From NCBI GenBank assembly GCA_001803165.1, contig MHAZ01000003.1, positions 186,001 to 250,000 on the forward strand: a stretch of DNA of 64,000 nucleotides, given 5' to 3'. The notes beneath the pieces were generated by a model. The model saw only the letters and a list, made by a program, of their open reading frames with translations, had not been told where the DNA came from and did not search any database. The position numbers and the translations under genes are program-made. Numbering within the stretch: position 1 is the stretch's first letter; every line of letters begins with the position of its first letter. This document shows positions 33,828 through 43,135 of the stretch, piece by piece. Source of the stretch: Stygiobacter sp. RIFOXYC2_FULL_38_25. Its GTDB lineage: Bacteria; Bacteroidota; Ignavibacteria; Ignavibacteriales; Melioribacteraceae.

Positions 33828-36046
33828 AATCCTACACTTTTCCGGTCGAGGGAATGACATGCGCAAGCTGTGTAACCCGTGTGGAAAAAATCATAGGTAA
33901 GTTCGATGGAGTACAAAATGTATCTGTAAATCTTGCCAGCGAAAACGTAACTTTCCAGACAGAAACCGATGCAGACATTAATTCTATAGCCGCTGCTGTT
34001 GAGGAATATGGTTACAAACTCAAAATAGTTACTCCAAACAAAACCACACAAATAGAAACCCTTTCTACTCAGACCGAAAAAGATACTTATTACGAAATTT
34101 TGAAGCGGGATTTTTATCTTGCACTTTTTTTGACATTGCCGGTTTTTCTAATCAGCATGCTCATGGATTACGAATTCTTCCATCACAACTGGCCTTTCTC
34201 CGACGATTACACTCACAAAATTCTTTTAATATTCACAACACCAATAATTTTTATCTCCGGGAAAAGATTCTACACTGTCTTCGCTAAAAATATTCGCCAC
34301 TTATCATTCGAGATGAACTCACTTGTTGCTATTGGCACTGCCGCCGCTTATGGATACAGCGTACTCGCAACACTCTTCCCTTTCGAATTTTCGCTTGATG
34401 GAAAAATTCCCCACGTTTACTTTGAAACTGCCGGAGTTATAATCACTTTGATATTGATGGGGAAATTGCTTGAGCACCGGGCAAAAAGAAAAACTAATGA
34501 AGCTGTTAAGAAACTGATGGAGCTTCAGCCTAAAACAGCAAGGGTTTTAGTTAATGGTATTGAGAAGGAAGTTTTATTAGAAACTCTTGCCAAAGATGAT
34601 ACTGTGGTCATACGTCCGGGAGAGAAAATTCCGGCAGACGGAATAATAATTTTAGGAAGTTCTTCAATTGACGAATCAATGTTGACTGGTGAAAGTATGC
34701 CGGTTGAAAAAACTATTAGCTCCAAAGTGATTGGCGGGACAATAAACAAAAGCGGTTCATTTAATTTTAGAGTTGTAGATATTGGCGATAATACAATCCT
34801 TGCACAAATTATTCGTTTAGTTGAACAAGCACAGGCATCAAAACCTCCAATCCAAAAATTGGTTGATAAAGTTGCGGCTGTTTTTGTTCCGGTTGTAATT
34901 GTAATTGCAGTTCTAACTTTTGCAGGCTGGATAATTTTCGGCAGCGAAAATAATTTTATAACAGCACTTGTAAATTTTGTAGCAGTGTTAATTGTAGCTT
35001 GTCCTTGCGCGCTTGGTTTAGCAACTCCAACAGCAATTATTGTTGGAACCGGAATGGGAGCTTCAAACGGCATTTTAATTCGCGATGGCGAAAGTTTAGA
35101 ATCAGCACAAAAAATTTCTACTATAGTCTTCGATAAAACCGGTACGCTTACTGAAGGCAAACCGGCTGTTAGCAAAATTGTTTGCTACGGAATAGAAGAG
35201 ACAGAACTGATACATCTTGTGGCTTCGTTGGAAGCTAAATCAGAACATCCGCTTGCAAAAGCAATTACCGACAAGGCAAAATTAAGTAACATAAATCTAT
35301 TCGAACCGGAGAGTTTTCAAAGTGTAACCGGTTTTGGTGTAACCGGCATTGTAAACGGTAAAGCAATTATTATTGGGACAAAGAAATTACTGCAAGATTA
35401 TTCGGTTAAATTTGCTTCGGAAGCGACAAATGAAATTCAGCTTTCCGACGAAGGCAAGACTATTATTTATGCTGCGATTGAAGGTGAGTTAAAAGGATTA
35501 ATTGTTCTCGAAGATCAACTGAAGCCATCATCTATGGAAGCTGTTGAAAAGTTGAAAAAGATGAAAATAAAAACAGTAATGGTAACCGGAGATAATGCCA
35601 ACACTGCAAAAGCAATTGCAGCCAAAGTTAATCTCGATGAATTTCACGCAGAAGTTCTTCCAAACCAGAAAGCAGAGATTGTTAAACAGCTTCAGAGCAA
35701 ATCCGAATTTGTAGCAATGGTTGGTGATGGAATTAACGACGCGCCTGCGCTTGCTCAGGCAAATGTTGGAATTGCAATTGGAACGGGAACTGATGTTGCA
35801 ATCGAGACCGCACAAATTACATTGATAAAGGGTGATTTGAGAAATGTTGCCAAAGCAATAAATCTTTCGAAGCAAACACTCAAAACAATTAAGCAAAATC
35901 TGTTTTGGGCTTTCTTCTACAATTTAATTTTAATTCCTTTAGCCGCTGCTGGTTTATTAAATCCGATGATTGCAGCACTCGCAATGTCATTAAGTTCAGT
36001 TTCGGTAGTTACAAATTCGCTTCGATTGAAGCGAACCAAAATTTAG
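33824..36046 (+). CDS. copA: Cu(I)-exporting P1B-type ATPase
   Basis: 740 residues. One N-terminal HMA domain (GMTCASC, Cys13/Cys16), eight expected membrane helices, the actuator motif TGESMPVEK, the intramembrane copper site CPC (Cys393, Cys395), the phosphorylated Asp437 in DKTGTLTEG, the nucleotide-domain SEHPLA and the hinge GDGINDAP. The C-terminal helices contain YNLILIPLAAAG and MSLSSVSVVTNSLRL, typical of copper rather than zinc pumps. It exports copper from the cytoplasm. Stop-start coupling to copZ supports a chaperone-pump pair. Confidence 0.96.
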   Translation: MKSYTFPVEGMTCASCVTRVEKIIGKFDGVQNVSVNLASENVTFQTETDADINSIAAAVEEYGYKLKIVTPNKTTQIETLSTQTEKDTYYEILKRDFYLALFLTLPVFLISMLMDYEFFHHNWPFSDDYTHKILLIFTTPIIFISGKRFYTVFAKNIRHLSFEMNSLVAIGTAAAYGYSVLATLFPFEFSLDGKIPHVYFETAGVIITLILMGKLLEHRAKRKTNEAVKKLMELQPKTARVLVNGIEKEVLLETLAKDDTVVIRPGEKIPADGIIILGSSSIDESMLTGESMPVEKTISSKVIGGTINKSGSFNFRVVDIGDNTILAQIIRLVEQAQASKPPIQKLVDKVAAVFVPVVIVIAVLTFAGWIIFGSENNFITALVNFVAVLIVACPCALGLATPTAIIVGTGMGASNGILIRDGESLESAQKISTIVFDKTGTLTEGKPAVSKIVCYGIEETELIHLVASLEAKSEHPLAKAITDKAKLSNINLFEPESFQSVTGFGVTGIVNGKAIIIGTKKLLQDYSVKFASEATNEIQLSDEGKTIIYAAIEGELKGLIVLEDQLKPSSMEAVEKLKKMKIKTVMVTGDNANTAKAIAAKVNLDEFHAEVLPNQKAEIVKQLQSKSEFVAMVGDGINDAPALAQANVGIAIGTGTDVAIETAQITLIKGDLRNVAKAINLSKQTLKTIKQNLFWAFFYNLILIPLAAAGLLNPMIAALAMSLSSVSVVTNSLRLKRTKI

Positions 36047-36062
36047 TTATAAACCCTTTCTC

Positions 36063-37079
36063 TTATTTCTTTGGTAGTCTTTCCAAATAACTGCTTGTAC
36101 TTAACAGTGCAAAGCGGTCTTTGTGCCGAAGCTCTTCTATTGATTCACAATTCAAATAGCTCATCGAACTTTTCAACCCGTCGGAAATTGCGTTGATAAC
36201 ATTTCCCACCGGTCCTTTGTAAGGAACCATCGTTTCCTCACCTTCGATGAATTCGCTTTTCATTTTAACACCAAACGATGCCGAACCTCTATATTTTTTC
36301 CATAGCTGGTCATTGTATTTAATCACTTCGCCGGGAGTTTCCTTTGTGCCGGCTAACATTCTGCCGAGCATTACCACATCTGCGCCGGCAGAAATTGCTT
36401 TTGCAACATCGCCGGGAGATTTTATTCCTCCATCAGCAATCAACGCTATATTTAACTTTTGTTCTTCGCGAGTAAAGTAAACATCGAGCAAAGATGAAAC
36501 TTGCCCAATTCCAATTCCCGTTTGAATTGAAGTTGTGCACATACTTCCGCCTCCAATTCCAATTCTAACAGCATCTGCGCCGGCATCAACAAGATTCTTA
36601 AGAGTTGTTCCTCCGGCTACATTTCCTAAAATAACTTTCACGTTGTACTTCTTTTTAATTTCTTCGCATTTGCGAAGTACATGAGCGTTATTCGCGTTAG
36701 CAGTATCAACACAAACCAACATTTTCTTCTCTGCAATTTTTTCCAGCAATTCATCTTCAGCAGTTAAACTAACAGAAACAGCCTGTATTCCGTTGCTCGA
36801 ATTATCATCCTTAAATAATTCTTTGAGAGAAGAGTCGAATCTATTAACAATTCCAATGCAGCCAAGCGAGTTTAATTCACGAGCCATATCAATTCCGCAA
36901 ACGGAATCCATCGGACTTGCTAAAACCGGGACAGCTAACTCAGAACCGAGAAATGTAGATTTTATATTTACCTCAGTCCGGCTTTTAACGCGCGAGATTT
37001 CCGTTGGTATTAGACTAATGTCATCGTATGTGAGAGAAAGTGAATAATTGTTCAGATCACTTTTAGAATAGATTTTCAT
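36063..37079 (-). CDS. IMP dehydrogenase / GMP reductase family enzyme without CBS domains
   Basis: 338 residues of a TIM barrel: [19 protein letters not shown] at the N-terminus, [14 protein letters not shown], the phosphate loop [20 protein letters not shown] and the catalytic loop [15 protein letters not shown] with Cys181. No CBS pair interrupts the barrel, and the length suits GMP reductase (about 345). The catalytic loop lacks the usual Arg/Lys after CTT, and the mobile flap is short ([11 protein letters not shown] then [11 protein letters not shown]) with no Arg-Tyr pair as in IMPDH. It acts on guanine nucleotides; the reaction direction is uncertain. It converges with copA 16 bases away, and AAGGA precedes the ATG. 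Confidence 0.8.
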   Translation of the reverse strand: MKIYSKSDLNNYSLSLTYDDISLIPTEISRVKSRTEVNIKSTFLGSELAVPVLASPMDSVCGIDMARELNSLGCIGIVNRFDSSLKELFKDDNSSNGIQAVSVSLTAEDELLEKIAEKKMLVCVDTANANNAHVLRKCEEIKKKYNVKVILGNVAGGTTLKNLVDAGADAVRIGIGGGSMCTTSIQTGIGIGQVSSLLDVYFTREEQKLNIALIADGGIKSPGDVAKAISAGADVVMLGRMLAGTKETPGEVIKYNDQLWKKYRGSASFGVKMKSEFIEGEETMVPYKGPVGNVINAISDGLKSSMSYLNCESIEELRHKDRFALLSTSSYLERLPKK

Positions 37080-37161
37080 AATATTTCCTTAAGGATGATT
37101 TTCCGGAGTGGAAGTTAGTTGATGCCGCTCTCTACTTCAATTATTGGTAAAAATTTATTGA

Positions 37162-37192
37162 TTTGACGGGTGGACTCTTTTTTCTAACTTTG
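37162..37192 (+). promoter_or_regulatory. Bacteroidota-type promoter of the POT transporter gene
   Basis: TTTG (37162-37165), 19 bases, then TAACTTTG (37185-37192), a full match to TAnnTTTG at the standard spacing. The ATG lies 27 bases beyond, leaving room for a short leader. Confidence 0.8.
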
Positions 37193-37218
37193 GCGAAATT
37201 TTTTCAAGAAGAGGACTA

Positions 37219-38565
37219 ATGCCGCAAACAGAAAAGACAAAATCTATCAGTTGGAAATTTCCAAAAGATTTTTGGATTGCCAACGTAATGGAGCTCTTTG
37301 AACGAGCTGCTTATTACAGTTTTTTTATTGTTCTTACTTTATACTTAACGAACATAGTCGAATTTAGCGATAAAGAAACCGGTGTGATTGCCGGAGTATT
37401 TTATGCCGGAATATTTTTCTTAACCCCGTTTATGGGAGCCGCGGCAGATAAAATTGGCTTCCGAAATGGAATGCTTGCAACTTTTATTCTTCTCACAATT
37501 GGTTATTTAGCTCTGGCTTTGTTTCACTCTAAACTTGTTGTACTTTTTTTTCTACTAATTGTAATGGTCGGCGCTTCATTTATCAAACCGCTTATAACCG
37601 GAACGGTTGCAAAGACTACAACCGCAGATAACCGCGCACGAGGATATTCCCTTTTCTATTGGATTGTAAATATTGGCGCCTTTAGCGGAAAAACTTTTGT
37701 CCCTTACATACGGCAAGGACTTGGTTTAGAAAATGTTTATTTCTTTTCATCAGCCATGGCATTGTTTGCACTTTTGTTTGCTTACTTTTTTTACAATCCC
37801 CAAAATTTTGCCGGCGAAAAGAAAACTGTTAAACAGATTTCGGAAACTCTCGTAAAAGTTATCAAGAGACCACGTTTAGTTTTCTTGATATTAATTGTTT
37901 CCGGTTTTTGGATTACACAAGGTCAGCTTTACGCTTCTATGCCAAAGTATGTAATCCGCTTGCTTGGCGAAAGTGCTAAACCGGAATGGCTAGCAAATGT
38001 AAATCCGTTAATTGTTGTGTTACTTGTTGTAGCAATCACTCAATTGATGAGAAACTGGAAAGCGGTTAATTCGATTTTGATTGGAATGATAATTATGCCT
38101 TTCTCCGCTTTCGCAATGTCGCTCGGACAAAGTTTTGAAGGCGCTTCCGGCGAACTTGTTTCAGTATTCGGATTGGTCTCGCTTCACCCGCTAACATTGA
38201 TGATGATTATAGGAATTGGAATTCAAGGCTTAGCTGAATGTTTTATTTCTCCACGATACTTAGAATATTTTTCTTTGCAAGCACCAAAAGGTGAAGAAGG
38301 TATTTATCTCGGCTTCAGCCATCTATATAATTTTGTTTCCGCACTTGCCGGATTTATTCTAAGCGGATTCTTACTCGATGCCTACTGTCCCGATCCTAAA
38401 ACTTTACCTGCCGGATTAACGGAAGTTCAGCGCGCTGTTTATTACCAAGATGCGCACATGATTTGGTATTACTTTTTAGCAATCGGTTTAGTCGCCATAG
38501 CAGCTCTAATAACTTTCAAAATTGTTACTGAAAGAATTGATAAGGCTAAAGCTGCAAACAATTAA
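37219..38565 (+). CDS. POT/PTR-family major facilitator transporter
   Basis: 448 residues, about 12 membrane helices. Helix 1 carries the POT signature ExxERxxYY (VMELFERAAYYSFFIVLTLY), and DKIGFRNGMLAT is the MFS loop 2-3 motif. POT carriers bring in di- and tripeptides with protons; other substrates occur in the family. Its stop codon overlaps the stop of the convergent amidase gene (TTAA), so no terminator separates them. Confidence 0.85.
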   Translation: MPQTEKTKSISWKFPKDFWIANVMELFERAAYYSFFIVLTLYLTNIVEFSDKETGVIAGVFYAGIFFLTPFMGAAADKIGFRNGMLATFILLTIGYLALALFHSKLVVLFFLLIVMVGASFIKPLITGTVAKTTTADNRARGYSLFYWIVNIGAFSGKTFVPYIRQGLGLENVYFFSSAMALFALLFAYFFYNPQNFAGEKKTVKQISETLVKVIKRPRLVFLILIVSGFWITQGQLYASMPKYVIRLLGESAKPEWLANVNPLIVVLLVVAITQLMRNWKAVNSILIGMIIMPFSAFAMSLGQSFEGASGELVSVFGLVSLHPLTLMMIIGIGIQGLAECFISPRYLEYFSLQAPKGEEGIYLGFSHLYNFVSALAGFILSGFLLDAYCPDPKTLPAGLTEVQRAVYYQDAHMIWYYFLAIGLVAIAALITFKIVTERIDKAKAANN

Positions 38566-39632
38566 TCACGAATTTCTACACAGGCATCGTTGGTAACAAC
38601 GATGCTCTTATGATACGGCAAAGCATGGTTGCCATTCTTATTTGCACAAATAATTCTAACCGGATACTCGCCTTCAACCAGATTCTCAACCTCAATTGTT
38701 AAAATATTTTTGTCCCTATCAAATTGAAAATCAACTTCCCTCTTTTCTAAATAGACACTGATTGATTTGTGGTTTATTCCGCTTGTATCATTAAGCGAAA
38801 AAGAAAGTGAAAGTTTTTGTGATTCATATTTAGTGCTGTCGGCGATTGGTGAGATAGTTGGAATTCCGGCACGGAAGTATTTGCCCAATCCTCTAAAAAT
38901 TCCCCAAGCTTGTATCTGATTAAAGTCATCAATGTTTAATCGCATTTCCTCAAGTCTGCTTGTATGAAAACCGCCTTCAATTAAAACTGCCGGAATTTTA
39001 GTTTTACGAAGGACAGAAAAACCTTCGCCGGGATAAATATTATAATCGGAGTAAGTTCCATCAAACGAACCAAGCCCAACCGGATTTCCCATAACATAAG
39101 AAAGATCGCGTTCTATGTAACGCGCCATATCTTGATTGCACGGTTCATATTCATAATTAAAATCTTTCGCGTGATAATAAACCGAAGTATAGTTAGTGTA
39201 ATCGTCTTCTGTTTTTCCCGGCGCATTATGATGAACGCTAATAAATAAATCTGCGCCACTGTTGTTAGCCAGTTTAGAACGGTACCCTAATTGCACTGTT
39301 GCGTCCTTGTCGCGAGATATGAAAACAATAGCTCCGGCTTGTTCAAGATATTTTTTCAGATATAAAGCAACGCGTAAATTTACATCAGCTTCTATAACAT
39401 CACCTTTTTTGTTTGTGTTGCGTCTATCTTCACCGCCGTGCCCCGGATCTAAAAATATTTTTTTGCCGGATAAGTATTGAGAGTAGTCGGAAATAGTTTT
39501 TGTTCTCGCGTCATTGTCCTTCCAATCTACAGGATACTCGAAAAGTGGAAAGTTACTCGATGATGAGCAACCGGCAAGAATTAGCAACAACATAAATTGT
39601 GCTGATATTTTAATTAGATTGTTTTTACGCAT
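38562..39632 (-). CDS. N-acetylmuramoyl-L-alanine amidase (lipoprotein)
   Basis: 356 residues from ATG at 39632, which has a strong AAGGAG site; an open frame 12 codons upstream lies inside the helicase gene. A lipobox LAGC places Cys22 as the lipid anchor. The Amidase_3 fold has the zinc ligands in LDPGHGGEDR, EADVNLRVALYL and SVHHNA, and the catalytic Glu in VLIEGGFHTS. It cleaves the bond between MurNAc and the stem peptide. A C-terminal beta region of about 95 residues may bind the wall. It overlaps the end of the helicase gene by 19 bases. Confidence 0.92.
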   Translation of the reverse strand: MRKNNLIKISAQFMLLLILAGCSSSSNFPLFEYPVDWKDNDARTKTISDYSQYLSGKKIFLDPGHGGEDRRNTNKKGDVIEADVNLRVALYLKKYLEQAGAIVFISRDKDATVQLGYRSKLANNSGADLFISVHHNAPGKTEDDYTNYTSVYYHAKDFNYEYEPCNQDMARYIERDLSYVMGNPVGLGSFDGTYSDYNIYPGEGFSVLRKTKIPAVLIEGGFHTSRLEEMRLNIDDFNQIQAWGIFRGLGKYFRAGIPTISPIADSTKYESQKLSLSFSLNDTSGINHKSISVYLEKREVDFQFDRDKNILTIEVENLVEGEYPVRIICANKNGNHALPYHKSIVVTNDACVEIRD

Positions 39633-42600
39633 ATGTCTCCTTCCAGAGCAAACTGGCAATGTTTGCAATGTTCTAAATTTGGAACAAAATTGAATGAGTG
39701 TATATTTTTAATAGCTGACCGAATCACACTTCCATATTCTTCAACTTGAGATTTGGTCAATTTCATATTTATAAGTTCATCCGGATGCTTAATAAACACA
39801 AGGCGCAGCTCAAAGTCGGCTATATCTCTAAATATTTTACTTAGAACATAAGAATAAAACTTTAATTGGGGAAAATAATTCTCCGCGCGGTTATTCAGCT
39901 TTTCCTTTTCTATAGAATCTGTTTTGTAATCAACAACTATCAGCTTTCCATTTTCAACTATCAGCTTATCAATAATACCGTATAAGTAAAACTCCCCTTC
40001 TTGGCAATAAACTTCATACTCATTTTGAATGTTTTGGTAAGAGCTAAGTTCATAATAAGTTTTTGATTTGTAATAATTCAGAACATCACTTTTTATTGAT
40101 TTGGAAAGTTTTATTGTGTCTGTGTTTACTTCCGCAAGCAGAAGGTTATTAACAAAGTCATTTAATTTTTCAGAATCAATATTCTCACTCAGGCATTTGT
40201 GAATTATACTTCCGCGCAATTGCCCAAATTGTTTTATGTTGTCGGCTTCTTCATTGGGCTGAAATTCATAAACACTTTCTTGGCGCTTAATCAGATTCAA
40301 GACCGGCAAAAAACCAATGTCGTAAGTCAACTCATACTTAACCGGGCATTGAGTGTACATGGATATTTTAGTAGCAGAGATAATTTCATGCTTGGGTGAA
40401 TCACCGATACTTTGATTTCTCAGCTTCTTTTGAGCTGTATCTTTAGCCTTTGCTTTGTCAAGCTGTTCAATTTTTGCCAATTCTTTTTCGATAGAAACAT
40501 GCAACTCGATGTGTTTCTTTTCATTCACAAACGTATTTTCCTTTTGAACCATGAACTCCACATCTGCTGCTAAGTAAATATTTTCAGATTGAAAATCGTT
40601 TCTTAATCCCGCACACAACAAATCATAAAATGATCCGGCAACCGGATTATAATCTTTATGTCTGGCAGAGATGTACAAATACTTTATGGCACGGGTTACA
40701 GCTACATAGAGCAATCTTTTAAGCTCGGCTATATTCTTTCTTTTCACTTTATAATTATGAAAAGCCGCAATAGGAGGAATAGCATACTTAGAAAAGTATT
40801 TTTTATCAAGCGGAACCTTTGTTAACAATCCAAATTCCTTACTTATGCTAATTGTTCTCGCTTTAACATTATCTTCTTGGGCTTTCGAGTTGGTGCCATA
40901 GATAAACACAGCTTTAAACTCCAGCCCCTTCGATTGATGAATAGTCATCAGCTTAACCGCATTTTGATCTTGTGCTACCTGGGCTTGACCTTCATCTTCA
41001 AAACCTTCGATAAATTCTTTAAGCGCAACAGTAAAATCATAGAGATTCTTGAATCCTTTGTTGGAATACTCACGCGATAACGCTAAAAGTTTTTCAACAT
41101 TAGCAATTTCTTGTTCTGAGTTTTTCTTTGTTGCAAGCACCGCCCAATAACCGGATTCGTTCAAAATCTTTCTTATAAGAGAATATGGCTCTGAGCTTAC
41201 TAACCATTTTATATTTTCTTCAATACCAGTAACAATCTGCTTTATCCTATCATCAGTTCTTGAAAGTGTAATCAACTTTTCATAAAAAGATTCACCGGCT
41301 TCCAAAGAAAGTTTAAGAAGTTTTGAATCGGATAGACTAAAAAACGGAGAGCGTAACACTCCGATTAATGCTTGGTCATCTTTGGGATTGATAAGAAATG
41401 ATATGTAATTATAAATATCGTAAATGGTTTGGCGCTGATAAAATCCTTTGCCGCCCATAATTACAAAAGGCACCCCATACTTAACAAGAGAAGTTTCCAG
41501 TTCACCAAAGGATTTTCTTTTACGGCAAAGTATAGCAACATCGCCAAAGTTTAGCGTTTCATCATTCTTTATAAGCTCTACAATTTTAGCAGTAACTATT
41601 TCACTTTCTTCAATGTCGTTCAGAGAATCAGCTAACAGGATTCCTACATTGCCAATTTCATCAGAGGATTTAGTACAAACTAAATCGCTATGCAGCACTT
41701 CGTTAAATTCTTTTTGAGGACTAGCAAACAGATTTTTGAAAACCATGTTTGTAAATAAAACCAGCTGCGGATACATTCGGAAACTGTGTGGCAAACTCAA
41801 ATTAGCGCCGGGTGCGGCTGTCTTTACAATTTCTTGCTTTGTCTTGTTAAATACTTCTAACTCTGCATCACGAAACATGTAGATGCTTTGTTTTTCATCG
41901 CCAACCACAAATAGATTTCCGAGTTGCAAATGATCAAGAATCGGCATAAAAATATCGTACTGCAGTTCATTAGTATCTTGATATTCATCTATCATTATGT
42001 ACTTGTACTTTTCATGCAAATACGTTTGTACTGTCGGAAGAGAAATGATTTTATGAGTTAGCAAGAGAATGTCTTCAAAATCCAAATAGCTCCGGAGCTT
42101 CTTCTTATTAGTATAATTCTCTAACGCACGGTTATAAATTTTTAGAAACAACTTACCGAATTCCGCCAGTTCGATTTCCGATTTGCCGCTGGAATCAATA
42201 TCAGCGAATGCTGTAATCTGTTCATATAGATTTTCGATACATTCTATCTCGCCCGAAAACTCTACACGGTTTTTGTTCAAGTAACTTATTTTTCTAACGG
42301 AATTTTCTGTAGAAGTAATTAGTTCTTTTTTAATCAGCGATAAGTGTAAAAGCTTTCCGGCAATCGGCAGATCGTTTAATTCATCAAGATATTCTGCAAT
42401 AGGGCGGGCATATTTATTTGCTCTGTCATTCTTCAAAACGTAATTGTTAATTTTTCTTATGGCGTTTATTCCTATCGCAATCAAATGAGAGAGTGTCGTT
42501 TCAATTGCAGTGTCAAACTTCGTTTTGAATTCTTCGGCAATCTCCACAATAGATTTTGAATATATAGTATCGGCAAGCAAATCCACATTTCTGCGCTGAT

Positions 42601-43135
42601 GAATAGAATCTTTAACTGCAGATTGTAGAAAATTCTTTGAACCAAGAACGCGCACCAATGACATAAAGTCAATTGATAGCTCAGTATCTCTAATTAAGTT
42701 CAGAAATGTTTCTTCGATTGAAAGTTCGATTAACTCTTCCGAGAGAAGCTGGTCTATTGGAGAAAAACTCGCATCTATGCCGGCTTCAGGTGCAAATTCC
42801 TTGAGAATGTTTATGCAAAACGAGTGTATTGTTGAAATATTCGCAAGAACAAGTTCTCTGCGCAGTTTTTCCAATCTTTTTTTTACTAAGGTATTTTTCT
42901 CATTTGATATTTGCTCTTCAGTTTCGTCAGCAATTTTTCTATTAAGCTCGCCTGCGGCTTTGTCTGTAAAAGTTATTGCTACTATCGCGTTAAGATCAAT
43001 CTCTTCATTTTTATATATTTCTACGAATCGCTTTGAAAGGACAAACGTCTTGCCGGAACCGGCATTTGCTACAAGCGAAATGTGCTGCTTGTAATTAAGA
43101 GCTGCGTTTTGATGTGGTGTCAGCTGTTTTGTCAT
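39614..43135 (-). CDS. UvrD-family helicase-nuclease, AddA/RecB-like, with Fe-S cysteines
   Basis: 1173 residues. Helicase motifs: Walker A ANAGSGKTFVLSKRF (about 23-37), IDEYQDTNELQ (motif II), VGDEKQSIYMFR (III), KLMTIHQSKGLEFKAVFIYG (V) and LLYVAVTRA (VI). A C-terminal PD-(D/E)xK nuclease has GIIDKL and VVDYKTD. Cys930 (QCPVKYEL) with Cys1157, Cys1160 and Cys1169 at the end form the spaced cysteine set of nuclease iron-sulfur staples. It would resect double-strand breaks. No addB or recC/recD gene is adjacent; the partner may be elsewhere or absent. It overlaps the histidine kinase gene by four bases. Confidence 0.85.
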   Translation of the reverse strand: MTKQLTPHQNAALNYKQHISLVANAGSGKTFVLSKRFVEIYKNEEIDLNAIVAITFTDKAAGELNRKIADETEEQISNEKNTLVKKRLEKLRRELVLANISTIHSFCINILKEFAPEAGIDASFSPIDQLLSEELIELSIEETFLNLIRDTELSIDFMSLVRVLGSKNFLQSAVKDSIHQRRNVDLLADTIYSKSIVEIAEEFKTKFDTAIETTLSHLIAIGINAIRKINNYVLKNDRANKYARPIAEYLDELNDLPIAGKLLHLSLIKKELITSTENSVRKISYLNKNRVEFSGEIECIENLYEQITAFADIDSSGKSEIELAEFGKLFLKIYNRALENYTNKKKLRSYLDFEDILLLTHKIISLPTVQTYLHEKYKYIMIDEYQDTNELQYDIFMPILDHLQLGNLFVVGDEKQSIYMFRDAELEVFNKTKQEIVKTAAPGANLSLPHSFRMYPQLVLFTNMVFKNLFASPQKEFNEVLHSDLVCTKSSDEIGNVGILLADSLNDIEESEIVTAKIVELIKNDETLNFGDVAILCRKRKSFGELETSLVKYGVPFVIMGGKGFYQRQTIYDIYNYISFLINPKDDQALIGVLRSPFFSLSDSKLLKLSLEAGESFYEKLITLSRTDDRIKQIVTGIEENIKWLVSSEPYSLIRKILNESGYWAVLATKKNSEQEIANVEKLLALSREYSNKGFKNLYDFTVALKEFIEGFEDEGQAQVAQDQNAVKLMTIHQSKGLEFKAVFIYGTNSKAQEDNVKARTISISKEFGLLTKVPLDKKYFSKYAIPPIAAFHNYKVKRKNIAELKRLLYVAVTRAIKYLYISARHKDYNPVAGSFYDLLCAGLRNDFQSENIYLAADVEFMVQKENTFVNEKKHIELHVSIEKELAKIEQLDKAKAKDTAQKKLRNQSIGDSPKHEIISATKISMYTQCPVKYELTYDIGFLPVLNLIKRQESVYEFQPNEEADNIKQFGQLRGSIIHKCLSENIDSEKLNDFVNNLLLAEVNTDTIKLSKSIKSDVLNYYKSKTYYELSSYQNIQNEYEVYCQEGEFYLYGIIDKLIVENGKLIVVDYKTDSIEKEKLNNRAENYFPQLKFYSYVLSKIFRDIADFELRLVFIKHPDELINMKLTKSQVEEYGSVIRSAIKNIHSFNFVPNLEHCKHCQFALEGDICVKTI

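Noticed and set aside
34525-35175. 216-codon open frame antisense to copA
   Set aside because: It mirrors the conserved CopA ATPase core in another frame, has no domain or ribosome-binding site, and copA motifs are intact on the plus strand.
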